From assembly GCA_965220285.1 (NCBI GenBank), contig OZ244818.1:2604001-2668000 (forward strand): DNA of 64,000 nucleotides, in the 5' to 3' direction. The position numbers and the translations under genes were made by a program. This DNA comes from Bin5 sp009843665. Lineage in GTDB: Bacteria; Chloroflexota; Anaerolineae; Caldilineales; Caldilineaceae. The notes beneath the pieces are model-generated. The model did no database searches. It was given only the letters and a program-made list of their open reading frames with translations, and was not told the origin of the DNA. Within the stretch, counting starts at the first letter, position 1. Every line of letters begins with the position of its first letter. This document shows, one piece after another, positions 49,248 through 58,353 of this stretch.

Positions 49248-50396
49248 TCAGTCAAAGTCATAGCGGTGCAGCAGATAGGTTTCCCGGCTCGAGAGCCCTA
49301 CCGCTTTCAGAAAGCCTGAGCCGGCCCGGGCCGTTGAAGGCAGCGGCCCCGCCGTCACCGTCTCCCAGCCGTTTGCGGGGCCCGCCGACAGCATCTTCTG
49401 CCACAGCTGTCTGCCGATGCCCCGCCGACGGTAATCCTGGTCTACCCCCATAAACAGAATGCGCACCGAACGCGGCTGCCGCAGTTCGAGACACTGCAAC
49501 AGCAGCCGCCCCAGCAGAGAGCGTCCGCCCCGGCTGCGCCGCAATGGGCCGCTGCCATCCGGCTGTGCCAGAAGAAAGCCCACCGCCTTGCCATCGACCT
49601 CCGCCAGCCATGCCAGCGCCGGACGGCGCAGGATCCACCAGAGCAAAAACTGCGCCTCCACCCCATCCGGAAGCGGGAAATCCGCCCACGCCGGCACCGA
49701 CCGGGAGAAAAGCGGCAGCAGGTCGCCTGCCAGCCGGTCTGGGTCCAGGGGATGTATAACCGCCGGGCCCGCAACCGCCGCCCGTCTATCTCTGTGGGCG
49801 TCCGTTTCCATCGTGTATAGCAGACTGCGTCCCAATGGCCGGCAGACCGTCGAAAACAGCTCCGGCACATAGGGTGGGGCATAGGGAGCATGCAACGGCG
49901 GCTCGCGGTGGAACTGATCCTGCAGCACGCCGGTGCCTAGGTAAGGAGACAGCCCAACCGGCAGAATTACCCGGCGAATTCCCTCATGCCCGACCTGTTC
50001 CTGCACCGCGTGCAGTAGACGTTCCAGGCTCTCCCGGTTGTTTGCCGCGTGCAGCATAGCCAGATGTGCCGTGCTGTCTGTGCGGCGCGGGTCGATCAAA
50101 ACAATCGCGGCCGCAACCGGTTCCTCCATCATTAAGCCCTGATTGATGTTCGGGAACGATTGATTGCTGACATTTGCCTGCCGGCGTCGCGGGAGAGCTT
50201 CGACCACCATATATTGGGGTCGGCTGCGTTCCAGGTGGGCGAACTGCTTGGCCACCACCGCCTGCCGCAACCGGGTCCATGCCGGGGGCGCCCAGCGCGA
50301 GTCGTCGGCGTAAATGCGCCACCATTTGCGCAGAAAACCTGCGCGGCCCCAATATCCTTCCGCCGACTCAACCCGAAAATTAAAATATTGCGCCAT
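49248..50396 (-). CDS. GNAT-family N-acetyltransferase
   Basis: A product of about 382 residues. The acetyl-CoA motif A is near the C-terminus: LFMGVDQDYRRRGIGRQLW with the R-x-x-G-I-G core. The N-terminal half (MAQYFNFRVESAEGYWGRAGFLRKWWRIYADDSRW) resembles the two-domain GNAT proteins with an IY-DD-x-W-PP motif. The acceptor substrate is unknown. The start is uncertain: ATG 50396 has a GGAAGAGG site rather close, while ATG 50435 and TTG 50453 extend into DnaA-box-like repeats and lack a ribosome binding site. It is divergent from dnaA. Confidence 0.75.
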   Translation of the reverse strand: MAQYFNFRVESAEGYWGRAGFLRKWWRIYADDSRWAPPAWTRLRQAVVAKQFAHLERSRPQYMVVEALPRRRQANVSNQSFPNINQGLMMEEPVAAAIVLIDPRRTDSTAHLAMLHAANNRESLERLLHAVQEQVGHEGIRRVILPVGLSPYLGTGVLQDQFHREPPLHAPYAPPYVPELFSTVCRPLGRSLLYTMETDAHRDRRAAVAGPAVIHPLDPDRLAGDLLPLFSRSVPAWADFPLPDGVEAQFLLWWILRRPALAWLAEVDGKAVGFLLAQPDGSGPLRRSRGGRSLLGRLLLQCLELRQPRSVRILFMGVDQDYRRRGIGRQLWQKMLSAGPANGWETVTAGPLPSTARAGSGFLKAVGLSSRETYLLHRYDFD

Positions 50397-50955
50397 ATCC
50401 TCTTCCGCCAAAGTCGCAGAACCGGGGAAAACCATGGGGATAACTTTCGGCAATTCGGGATAACTCCAGCATTGCTGAGGATAACTCTACAGTTCCTCTA
50501 CGAACCGAATCTGATCTCTCTACCCACCCCGCAATTTCAAAACGCATTGAACCCGCCCGCGTAGTACAAATTCCTCTATATTGAACAATTCTCTTTCCAG
50601 GTGCTATATATAGTGGCGGTAAGGCGCCATCTGGTTGTTTCACGGGCTGATTGGACGGGCCTTTCATCTTCATTGCGATTGTCTGCCACTGTCGGATTTG
50701 ATACACTACTTATTCATACACGTGTAGCGAAGAGGCATTGCAGGCGTTCAATTGACGCAGACTCCAGCGGTCCGGAAGCCAGCCGGGCAGGTTGGCGTCT
50801 GCCTTGCAGTTGCCCCCACCATCAGCCAGGCTGAACTGCTTGCGATTCCGTCTATCGCTTGCCCTCCCTTTCGCCTGTTTTTCTGTAATCTGCTCGAACA
50901 AAAATCCCTTATGCTTCGTCTTGATTGCAGAACAGGAGAGTGAAAAGGAGTTGTC
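50397..50955. other. Candidate chromosomal replication origin (oriC)
   Basis: This non-coding gap of about 560 bases upstream of dnaA holds three same-strand DnaA-box-like 9-mers matching TGTGGATAA with one or two changes: TGGGGATAA (50436-50444), TCGGGATAA (50456-50464) and TGAGGATAA (50477-50485). They are spaced 20 and 21 bases, so on the same face of the helix. An AT-rich stretch at 50566-50632 (with TATATATAG) could be the unwinding element. A weaker box TTATTCATA is near 50710. Another TGTTGATAA lies just past dnaA at 52639-52647. Confidence 0.55.
50679..50707 (+). promoter_or_regulatory. Promoter candidate for dnaA
   Basis: TTGTCT (50679-50684) and TACACT (50702-50707) are separated by 17 bases, about 250 bases before the dnaA start. 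Confidence 0.4.
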
Positions 50956-52623
50956 TTGAATACAGACTGGCAATCGATTTCCTCATCACCTCGCAGTGAC
51001 AATCCACTGTACGAGCGCGCTCAGCCTTCTTCGTCCCGATCAACGGAGACCTCGCCGGGAAATCAGGAGACCGCAGGACAGGCGGAGCAATCCGAAACAC
51101 AGACTGAAGCCGCCTCCGTTGGTACCCAGCCCCAGGCAGTCAACGACGATCTGGACCCCAAGGAAATCTGGCAGAAGACGCTGCACGAACTCGCGCTGCA
51201 GATGCCTGCAACCACCTTTGAAACCTGGGTGCGCGACACCTCGATCATTGGCTACGCAGAAGGTGAGTTCATCGTCGGCGCGCCCCATGCCTGGGCTCGA
51301 GACATGCTGCAGAGCCGTCTGCGCAAGAAAATCAAAGACATTCTGAATCGGCTGACCGGCCGTTCAGTGCAGGTCTTCTTCGAAGTGCGGCCCCAAACGC
51401 AGAAGCGGCCGGATCCGGCGGAGTCGGCCCCCTTGTATGCGGATGTTCCGCCCGCAGCGCCCGAAACGAAGCCGAAGCCGGCTGCAGTTGACCCTGCCCC
51501 CCCACCGGCACGCCGTGCGCAGACCGCCCCGACGCTCCACCGCGACACCTTTCAGACCCCTGCAGCGGCTGCCGCAATCAGGTCAGACGCGGCCCTTCAA
51601 AGCGGCGCGTTCAACCCCCGCTATACCTTCGACTCATTTGTAGTCGGAAACCACAACCGTCTGGCCCATGCCGCGGCCCAGTCCATCGTCGAGCAACCCG
51701 GTCATCGCTTCAACCCGCTCTTTGTTTATGGAGGTGTCGGCCTGGGGAAGACACATCTTCTCCACGCGATCGGTCACGCCATGTCCAGGCAGGGAATGCA
51801 GGTCCTTTACTGTTCGTCCGAACAATTTACAAATGACCTCATCAGCGCCATTCGCCAGCAGAACACCGAAGAGTATCGCAACAAATACCGGCAGGTGGAC
51901 CTGCTTCTGATCGACGATATCCAGTTTATCGGCGGCAAAGAAAGTACGCAAGAGGAGTTCTTCCACACCTTCAATCATCTTCACGCTGGCGGCCGTCAGG
52001 TCGTGATCAGCAGTGATCGACCACCGAAGGAGATCGCGACTCTGGAAGCCCGGCTGCGCAGCCGGTTCGAAGGCGGCCTGCAGGCCGATATCTCGCAGCC
52101 GGATCTGGAAACCCGCGTCGCCATTCTCCAATCCAAGGCCCAGTCGATCAATCAGACCGTCTCGACCGATGTGCTGATGCTTATCGCAGAACGGGTGGAG
52201 AGCAATATCCGCGAGTTGGAAGGCGCGCTCAATCGCCTCATCATTCAGGCCCCTTTCCACGACAGGCAGCTGGACCGGTCCGTGGCCGAAGAGATACTGG
52301 ACACCCTCGTACCACAACGGCGACCCCGCGAAGCCGCCAGCGTTGTGCAGATCGTTGCCAGGCACTTCCACCTGACCACAGAGGACCTGCTCGGGCGGTC
52401 GCGCACCAAGGAGATCGCCAATGCCCGTCAACTGGCAATGTACCTGCTGCGCGAAGAGAACGGCCTGTCGCTGATCAACATCGGCGAGCTTCTTGGCGGG
52501 CGGGATCACAGCACCGTTCGCCACGGCGTTGAAAAAATTGCCCAGGATATCGAACGGGACGAAGGCGCTCGCAGGGAAGTTGTGGCCTTGCGGGAAAAGA
52601 TATATGAGCCGCCCGGCTCATGA
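50956..52623 (+). CDS. dnaA: Chromosomal replication initiator protein DnaA
   Basis: A 555-residue product. TTG 50956 follows AAAAGGAG, and no later start precedes domain I. The first 66 residues are a Ser/Gln/Glu-rich extension. Domain I begins at DPKEIWQKTLHELALQM, and domain II is a Pro/Ala-rich linker to about 215. The AAA+ domain has Walker A GGVGLGKTH, Walker B LLLIDDIQF and the sensor SSDRPPKE. The C-terminal DNA-binding signature is LLGGRDHSTVRHGVEKI. It opens the origin; DnaA-box-like repeats lie upstream of its own gene. Confidence 0.97.
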   Translation: MNTDWQSISSSPRSDNPLYERAQPSSSRSTETSPGNQETAGQAEQSETQTEAASVGTQPQAVNDDLDPKEIWQKTLHELALQMPATTFETWVRDTSIIGYAEGEFIVGAPHAWARDMLQSRLRKKIKDILNRLTGRSVQVFFEVRPQTQKRPDPAESAPLYADVPPAAPETKPKPAAVDPAPPPARRAQTAPTLHRDTFQTPAAAAAIRSDAALQSGAFNPRYTFDSFVVGNHNRLAHAAAQSIVEQPGHRFNPLFVYGGVGLGKTHLLHAIGHAMSRQGMQVLYCSSEQFTNDLISAIRQQNTEEYRNKYRQVDLLLIDDIQFIGGKESTQEEFFHTFNHLHAGGRQVVISSDRPPKEIATLEARLRSRFEGGLQADISQPDLETRVAILQSKAQSINQTVSTDVLMLIAERVESNIRELEGALNRLIIQAPFHDRQLDRSVAEEILDTLVPQRRPREAASVVQIVARHFHLTTEDLLGRSRTKEIANARQLAMYLLREENGLSLINIGELLGGRDHSTVRHGVEKIAQDIERDEGARREVVALREKIYEPPGS

Positions 52624-53190
52624 CGACCGGAAAAAATCTGTTGATAAAGTACAGGTGAAAATGCAGTTGCCAGCTGCAGAAGGGCTGCGCACAGCGAACC
52701 GCGCGGCCTCCCACTAGCCACACACATCAGCCCCTCCCAATCAACATCCACCCAGTCTGACAGAGGGTTACCGTAAAGGTCCACCGAACCCGTAGAACAG
52801 TCCTCCTCTTGAATCCACCCAATACTGTCGTCCCTCTGCGTTCTGTCCCGCCAAAGGACCGCCCCACAAGCAGCACACGCCGTCGTCTGCCATCCTGAAA
52901 ATCCTCATCAATCCTGCGGATCCTGACTCAGAGAACAACCCTCCAGCAGTCCCGGATGCCCTCCTTTTTTTGAAGCGCTTGCATACTCTTTGCACATACA
53001 GTACACTAAAATGGCGAGTCATCACTATGCCACCGAGTAACCAAGCTGGACATTTGGTTGCCATTATTCGCTGCCCTAAGTCGGCGGTAAGGTGATACGG
53101 TCGCCGACCTGGCGAAGCCTTGGCATGGTGGTATCAATCTTTTTCGGAACCTCTAGCCGGCTCTGTGCCTGTAGAGCAGTGGAGTTTGCG
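52624..53190. other. dnaA-recA intergenic region
   Basis: A 567-base gap. It holds a DnaA-box-like 9-mer (52639-52647), a TGCAGTTGCCAGCTGCA palindrome (52662-52678) and the recA promoter candidate. Short minus-strand frames (for example around 52768-53064) have no support. No SOS box of the GAAC-N4-GTTC type was seen. Confidence 0.5.
52979..53007 (+). promoter_or_regulatory. Promoter candidate for recA
   Basis: TTGCAT (52979-52984) and TACACT (53002-53007) are separated by 17 bases, about 185 bases before the recA start. Confidence 0.5.
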
Positions 53191-54213
53191 ATGGCGGATA
53201 TTGGTCGTCAGAAAGCATTGGATACAACCCTCGCCACCCTGAACAAACGCTATGGTGAAGGGGTTATCATGCGGCTGGGGGAGGCAACCCGGCTGGACGT
53301 GGCGTCGATCCCGACGGGCAGTCTTAGCCTGGACATAGCGCTGGGCGTGGGAGGCATTCCCCGCGGGCGCATCATCGAGGTGTACGGACCGGAGAGTTCG
53401 GGCAAGACGACCCTGTGTCTGCATGCGATCGCGGAATCGCAGCGGATGGGCGGGGTCTGCGGCTTTGTGGATGTGGAGCATGCGCTGGACTCAAGCTATG
53501 CGCGCAAGATCGGAGTCGATGTCGAGGACCTGTACGTATCGCAGCCGGACACAGGTGAGCAGGCGCTGGAGATAGCGGAAGCGCTGGTGCGTTCGGGTGC
53601 GATGGACATCGTTGTGGTGGACAGCGTAGCCGCGCTGGTGCCGCGTGCGGAGATCGAAGGCGAGATGGGAGACAGTCACGTCGGCTTGCAAGCGCGGCTG
53701 ATGAGCCAGGCGCTGCGCAAACTGGTGGGAGCGGTGAAGACGACCGACACGAGCATGATCTTCACCAATCAGTTGCGTCAGAGAATTGGGATCATGTTTG
53801 GCAATCCGGAGACGACCTCTGGCGGGATGGCGCTGAAGTTCTACGCCAGCGTGCGTCTGGACGTGCGGCGGATCCAGTCGATAAAACAGGGGAGCGACGT
53901 GATCGGGAACCGGACGCGGGTGACGGTGCGCAAGAACAAGGTGGCAGCGCCGTTCAAGGTGGCGGAGTTCGACATCATGTACAACGAAGGTGTCAGTACG
54001 CAGGGAGACCTGCTGGACTTGGGTGTCGAGTTCGACATCATCGAAAAGCGCGGCGCTTTCTACCGCTACAGCGATGATCTGCTCGGACAGGGACGTGAAG
54101 CCGCCAAGAACCATCTGCGCGACAATCCGGAGATAGCCTCACAGATCGACAGCATCATCAGAGATAGAACAGGGCTCCCAGCCCGCTCCAATGGAGATGA
54201 GGTCCAGGCCTGA
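53191..54213 (+). CDS. recA: Recombinase RecA
   Basis: A 340-residue protein. ATG 53191 lies six bases after GGAG; the longer frame to 53092 runs through the leader. It forms filaments on single-stranded DNA for homologous pairing and stimulates LexA self-cleavage. Motifs are Walker A GPESSGKTT (residues 66-74), VDVEHALD, Walker B VVVDSVAALVPRAEIEGEMG, the loop 2 segment FTNQLRQRIGIMFGNPETTSGG and KVAAPFKVAEFDIMYNEGVS. Length and sequence are standard, with a short C-terminal tail. Confidence 0.98.
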   Translation: MADIGRQKALDTTLATLNKRYGEGVIMRLGEATRLDVASIPTGSLSLDIALGVGGIPRGRIIEVYGPESSGKTTLCLHAIAESQRMGGVCGFVDVEHALDSSYARKIGVDVEDLYVSQPDTGEQALEIAEALVRSGAMDIVVVDSVAALVPRAEIEGEMGDSHVGLQARLMSQALRKLVGAVKTTDTSMIFTNQLRQRIGIMFGNPETTSGGMALKFYASVRLDVRRIQSIKQGSDVIGNRTRVTVRKNKVAAPFKVAEFDIMYNEGVSTQGDLLDLGVEFDIIEKRGAFYRYSDDLLGQGREAAKNHLRDNPEIASQIDSIIRDRTGLPARSNGDEVQA

Positions 54214-54831
54214 CCGGGTTCCGGTACAAGACGACACACCCAGTGCAGGCACTATGCACTGAATTAATCTTTCATGTTCCTTAATGTGCAGATATGCACA
54301 GGAGTTCTAAATATACCGAAAAGTTTCAAACGTCGCACGTGTTGCCATAATTGAAAACGCTCACCACAGCGCTCTCAAATTGGACGCGATTTTGTGCTGA
54401 CACACTACCGCCAAAACCAGTACAGCAACCCAAACCTTTTATTCCATTTTATCAGGGGACGCCCTGGGTCGCTGACGCAGCGGAACAGATAATTTGGCAG
54501 ACGTTCGCTTAGCTGCTGATCGCCAGAGGCGGATCGAACGTCATAACAGGTGTTGATGTAATGCCGGCTGTTGGCATATATATATAGACTCACAGACAAC
54601 CACCCACCGCAACCCTTCCCCATTTGCGATGCGGGCAAACCGATATCGAATCGGTGAGTTGTGTAATGCAACAGCAGGTGTCCATATAAAATCGCCCTCA
54701 CTGAGGCGCAATGCGGAACCGATGCGTCCTATTTGGCATGGCCTGATCTGAGACGAGAGTTCAGGCCATGCCAGGTTGAGACTTTCAAGTCGCTGTGGTC
54801 TATGGCCATGGCGACTTTTTTTGGACCGATT
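54214..54831. other. recA-recX intergenic region
   Basis: This 618-base gap lacks a convincing gene. It has two small neighbouring stem-loops built from related words (AGTGCA/TGCACT at 54242-54260, TGTGCA/TGCACA at 54285-54300), an AT-rich patch around 54578-54588 and the strong hairpin at 54735-54772. The minus-strand frame 54405-54701 shows no family features. Confidence 0.5.
54735..54772 (+). other. Perfect 12-bp stem-loop upstream of recX
   Basis: GGCATGGCCTGA (54735-54746) pairs exactly with TCAGGCCATGCC (54761-54772) around a 14-base loop. There is no T-tract. It lies 59 bases before recX and may limit read-through from recA or control recX translation. Confidence 0.6.
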
Positions 54832-55527
54832 ATGACAGGCCGAACGATTACAGCGCTGCGTTTCCAGAAGAGAGACAAGGAACGGGTTAATCTCTTTCTG
54901 GACGGTGAATACGCCTTTCCGTTGCCGGCGGTGGAAGCCGCCCAACTGAGAATTGGCCAGCAACTCAGTGAGCAGGAGATCGAGGAGTTAAGAGCCATCG
55001 ATCTGCGCAGCCGCGGCTACAACCGGGCACTGCGTTTCCTGGCAGTGCGCCCCCGCAGCCAATTGGAGGTGCGGCGCAACCTCCAGGCGTACCGGCCAAA
55101 GGACGGGAGGCGCTTGGGCGCGTCACAGATCGAATGGATCATCGCCGGGCTGCGAGAGAGACAGTACCTCGACGACCGGGAATTCGCCCGCTTCTGGGTC
55201 GAGCAGCGCAATCGATTCCGGCCTATTGCACCGAGAGCGCTGCGATACGAGTTGCGCCAGAAGGGTGTCGACGATAGCGTTGCCCAAGCGGCTATCGATG
55301 AACTGAGTGACGCGACTTCGGCCTGCGAAGCCGCAGCCCGCAGCCGTATGTACAGATGGCAAGAGGAGACCAACCCTGCTCACTTCCGCAGTAAAGTGGG
55401 TAGCTTTCTGCAGCGCCGAGGATTTGACTGGGAAGTGGCCCGCGAAGTGATCGACCGTATCTGGCAAGAGCTGGAAGAGGCGCGCGTCTCCTCCAGCGCC
55501 GTTCAGGAGGAACGGTGGGAAGTGTGA
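54832..55527 (+). CDS. recX: Regulatory protein RecX
   Basis: A product of about 231 residues that inhibits RecA filament growth. The family begins around GRTITALRFQKRDKERVNLFLDGEYAF. Three-helix repeats follow: YNRALRFLAVRPRSQLEVRRNLQ, then IIAGLRERQYLDDREFARFWVEQR and LRYELRQKGVDDSVAQAAID. ATG 54832 has only a weak GGA site; upstream ATGs at 54802 and 54808 are possible but add residues foreign to the family. Placement downstream of recA is usual, though here separated by over 600 bases. Confidence 0.9.
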   Translation: MTGRTITALRFQKRDKERVNLFLDGEYAFPLPAVEAAQLRIGQQLSEQEIEELRAIDLRSRGYNRALRFLAVRPRSQLEVRRNLQAYRPKDGRRLGASQIEWIIAGLRERQYLDDREFARFWVEQRNRFRPIAPRALRYELRQKGVDDSVAQAAIDELSDATSACEAAARSRMYRWQEETNPAHFRSKVGSFLQRRGFDWEVAREVIDRIWQELEEARVSSSAVQEERWEV

Positions 55528-55671
55528 GCTGGATGGTTTGACCACTGAAATTACAATGACCCCACAGGGGTTCCGGCGTATGAGTGTCGGGAAGAACAGG
55601 ATACGCCTGCATCCAACCGGCGCAGCCACAGGCATTTCAGGCTGTGCGCATCCAAACCAAGGGGTTCGGAT

Positions 55672-57243
55672 ATGGACATGCTAGTCGTAGTCGTCATAAT
55701 CGTCGCGGTCTTGATTGTCGCGGCCATCGTTGGGTATCTGACCTATTATGCCTACCGCCGCGGGTTGACATCTGGCACACTTCAGGAGAAGGAGCGGCAG
55801 GAACTCGCTGTGCAGAGCGCGGAGTCACAAGCGGCACAGATTCTAAAAGAAGCCGAGGCAGAAGTTCAACGCCAGCAGTTGGTCCTGAGAGAGGAGGAAG
55901 TAGGAATACGGAACGAACTGGATGCCATACGCTCCCGCCAGCGCCGAGACCTGGATCGCAGTGAAAGCCGCCTGCGTAATCGCCAGGAGCAGATAGATAA
56001 GAGGGTCGATCAGCTTGAAAACCGCGAACGCAAGCTGAACCAGAGAGAAAGCGGTATGGACAAACGTGCCACAGCTCTGGAAGCCGCCGAACAACAGCGC
56101 AATGAGGAGCTTCAGCGCGTGGCCCATATGACCCAGGAAGAGGCCAAAACGATCCTGCTTCAGGAGGTGGAAAGGAACTCGCGACAGGAGCTTGCACGCA
56201 CAATTCGTGAGGTCGAGGCCGAGACGCAGGAGATCGCCGAACGCCGCGCCAGGGAAATCATCACCCTGTCCGTGGAACGGATCGCCAGCGAGCATGTCAC
56301 CGAATATTCAGTCAGCGCCGTCAACCTGCCATCCGATGAGATGAAAGGCCGAATCATCGGGCGGCAGGGGCGAAACATTCGCGCCATCGAACAGGCGACA
56401 GGCGTCGACCTGGTTGTCGACGATACGCCCGAAGCGATCCTGATCAGCAGCTTCGACCCCGTACGACGCGAGGTCGCGCGCATCTCTCTCAGCAAATTGG
56501 TCTCCGACGGCCGTATCCATCCGGCCCGTATCGAGAAAGAGGTGGAGCGGGCCCAACAGGAGGTGAATCAGGTCATTCAGGATGCCGGGGAACAGGCCCT
56601 GATCGAGACAAATACCCAGGGGCTGCACAGAGAGATCCAGAAGCTGCTCGGTCGTCTGAAGTTCCGCACCAGCTACGGGCAAAATCAGTATTACCACGCG
56701 ATTGAGACCGCGCATCTGGCGGCCGTGATCGCCGAGGAGCTGCACGCAGATGTAAAGACGAGCCGTCTTGGGGGTCTGCTGCACGACCTTGGCAAGGCCG
56801 TCAGCCATGAGATCGATGGACCGCACGCCATCGTCGGCGGTGAAATCGCCAAGCGCTACGGGCTCAATGCCAAGGTCGTCAACTGCATCGCCAGCCATCA
56901 CGGCGAAGTCGAACCGGAATCGATCGAAGCCGTCATTGTCGCGGCCGCCGATGCCATAAGCGGCGCCCGGCCGGGCGCCCGCCGCGAAAGCCTCGAAGCC
57001 TATATCAAACGGGTGACAGCGCTGGAGGATATTGCCAACAGCTTTGAGGGGGTGAATCAGACTTTCGCCATTCAGGCCGGCCGCGAAATCCGGGTGATCG
57101 TGCAGCCGGATGAAGTTGACGATCTGCAGGTCATTGAACTGGGCAAGAACATAGCCAGCAAGATCGAGGACAACCTGGAATATCCGGGGCAGATTCGCGT
57201 TACGGTCATTCGCGAAACACGTGCTGTCGCCCATGCAACCTGA
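55672..57243 (+). CDS. rny: Ribonuclease Y
   Basis: A 523-residue membrane-bound endoribonuclease that starts mRNA decay; the ATG follows AAGGGG. The N-terminal helix spans about 3-27. A long charged coiled coil runs to about 195. The KH domain contains GRIIGRQGRNIRAIEQATGVDL. The HD domain has His in YYHAIETAHLAA and the HD pair in LLHDLGKAVSHEI. Length and layout match the family. In Bacillus, RNase Y works with the Y-complex that includes RicT; a RicT homologue is encoded next on the opposite strand. Confidence 0.96.
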   Translation: MDMLVVVVIIVAVLIVAAIVGYLTYYAYRRGLTSGTLQEKERQELAVQSAESQAAQILKEAEAEVQRQQLVLREEEVGIRNELDAIRSRQRRDLDRSESRLRNRQEQIDKRVDQLENRERKLNQRESGMDKRATALEAAEQQRNEELQRVAHMTQEEAKTILLQEVERNSRQELARTIREVEAETQEIAERRAREIITLSVERIASEHVTEYSVSAVNLPSDEMKGRIIGRQGRNIRAIEQATGVDLVVDDTPEAILISSFDPVRREVARISLSKLVSDGRIHPARIEKEVERAQQEVNQVIQDAGEQALIETNTQGLHREIQKLLGRLKFRTSYGQNQYYHAIETAHLAAVIAEELHADVKTSRLGGLLHDLGKAVSHEIDGPHAIVGGEIAKRYGLNAKVVNCIASHHGEVEPESIEAVIVAAADAISGARPGARRESLEAYIKRVTALEDIANSFEGVNQTFAIQAGREIRVIVQPDEVDDLQVIELGKNIASKIEDNLEYPGQIRVTVIRETRAVAHAT

Positions 57244-57276
57244 CGCGCACGCTGTCGCGGCTGCTCACATCGCCTG

Positions 57277-57297
57277 GTCCGGCTGACACTGCCGGAC
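57277..57297. terminator. Stem-loop between convergent rny and ricT
   Basis: A perfect 7-base stem GTCCGGC/GCCGGAC with a 7-base loop lies 34 bases past the rny stop. No T run follows, so it may act only as a weak bidirectional terminator. Confidence 0.35.
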
Positions 57298-57412
57298 TGT
57301 CTGCTGGGGTTGGCTGGGCAAAGCGTACCCTTACAGCATCCGCTCCCGTTCTGGCGGGGCGTCGAATCGGTCTGCTCTTTCTGGCCTGCCCTGTCTGCCG
57401 GCTCGCGGCGGC

Positions 57413-58282
57413 CTATTCCTCGCCGGCGCGCCGCTTGACTGTACAGCCGCCGCAGGTGCCGCAACCCCCGTCCTTTTCCTTCTTCCCCGTAATCAGCTCC
57501 GACAGCCCGAACTCCGCCAGGACGTTATTCTCAAGCAGAACCGTAACACTCTCCTTAAGCGGGTGCAGGTGACGGATTCGCCCTTTGCCCTGATGCGTCG
57601 TCACTTCTGCCCCGACCTTGGGCATCTTCCTGTTTGCCTTCTTGTAGATCGGATCCTCATAGGAGAGACAGCAAAGCAGCCGGCCGCAGACGCCGCTGAT
57701 CTCGTCTTGATTCAGAGGCAGCTGCTGGTTCTTCGCCTGCCGGATGCTCACCGAGGCAAATTCACGCAGCCAGCTGGTGCAACAGAGCTGGCGGCCGCAC
57801 TTGCCCACCCCGTCCAGCAGCTTGGCTTCGTCGCGCACGCCGATCTGGCGCATTTCGATGCGAGTGTGAAAGGTGCGGGCCAGATCGCGTACTAGCGCGC
57901 GGAAATCAACCCGCTGCTCCGCGGCGAAGTAGACGGTCAGCCTGCCGCCCTCGTAGTTGTATTCACAGCGGTGCACCTTGATATTCAATTTGTGCGCCTT
58001 CGCCTTCTCGCGGCAGACCGACACCGCCTCCGCCTGCTTCTCTTTCCACAGGTCCTTCTGCAAAAGGTCCCATGGCGTTGCCCGGCGCACCACCTTCTTG
58101 ATATCGCCGACAATTTCGTTGCTGGGAACATCGTGCGGCCCTTGAACGATCTGCACCAGGTCCCGGCCTTTGACCGTATCCACGATCACATAATCTTTCG
58201 GCGCCAGGTCAGTGTGGTGAACCGGATCGAAAAAGTATATTTTCGTAACGGGCTTGAATTGGGCTCCGACTACGATCGGCAT
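57413..58282 (-). CDS. ricT: PSP1-domain protein, RicT/YaaT type
   Basis: A 289-residue protein. ATG 58282 follows GGAG; the longer frame adds 22 unrelated residues. The PSP1 core is AEQRVDFRALVRDLARTFHTRIEMRQIGVRDEAKLLDG, with conserved Cys clusters GKCGRQLCCTSWL and GVCGRLLCCLSYED. A further GCGTCGGC tail is Cys-rich. RicT proteins bind iron-sulfur clusters with RicA/RicF and direct RNase Y in Bacillus. It lies five bases... within the same strand as holB, 71 bases downstream, as in Firmicutes (yaaT-holB). Confidence 0.9.
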   Translation of the reverse strand: MPIVVGAQFKPVTKIYFFDPVHHTDLAPKDYVIVDTVKGRDLVQIVQGPHDVPSNEIVGDIKKVVRRATPWDLLQKDLWKEKQAEAVSVCREKAKAHKLNIKVHRCEYNYEGGRLTVYFAAEQRVDFRALVRDLARTFHTRIEMRQIGVRDEAKLLDGVGKCGRQLCCTSWLREFASVSIRQAKNQQLPLNQDEISGVCGRLLCCLSYEDPIYKKANRKMPKVGAEVTTHQGKGRIRHLHPLKESVTVLLENNVLAEFGLSELITGKKEKDGGCGTCGGCTVKRRAGEE

Positions 58283-58353
58283 AGTAGATTCTCCATGGTC
58301 GCTGCCGTTACGGGCACTGCCCCACCCCCTGCGTGTGCGCTGATGCACACCCG

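Noticed and set aside
52624..53190. SOS (LexA) box search upstream of recA
   Set aside because: No GAAC-N4-GTTC or CTGT-N8-ACAG type palindrome was seen near the promoter candidate; the lineage may use another box.
54405..54701. A 98-codon minus-strand frame between recA and recX
   Set aside because: No ribosome binding site or family feature was found; left as noncoding.
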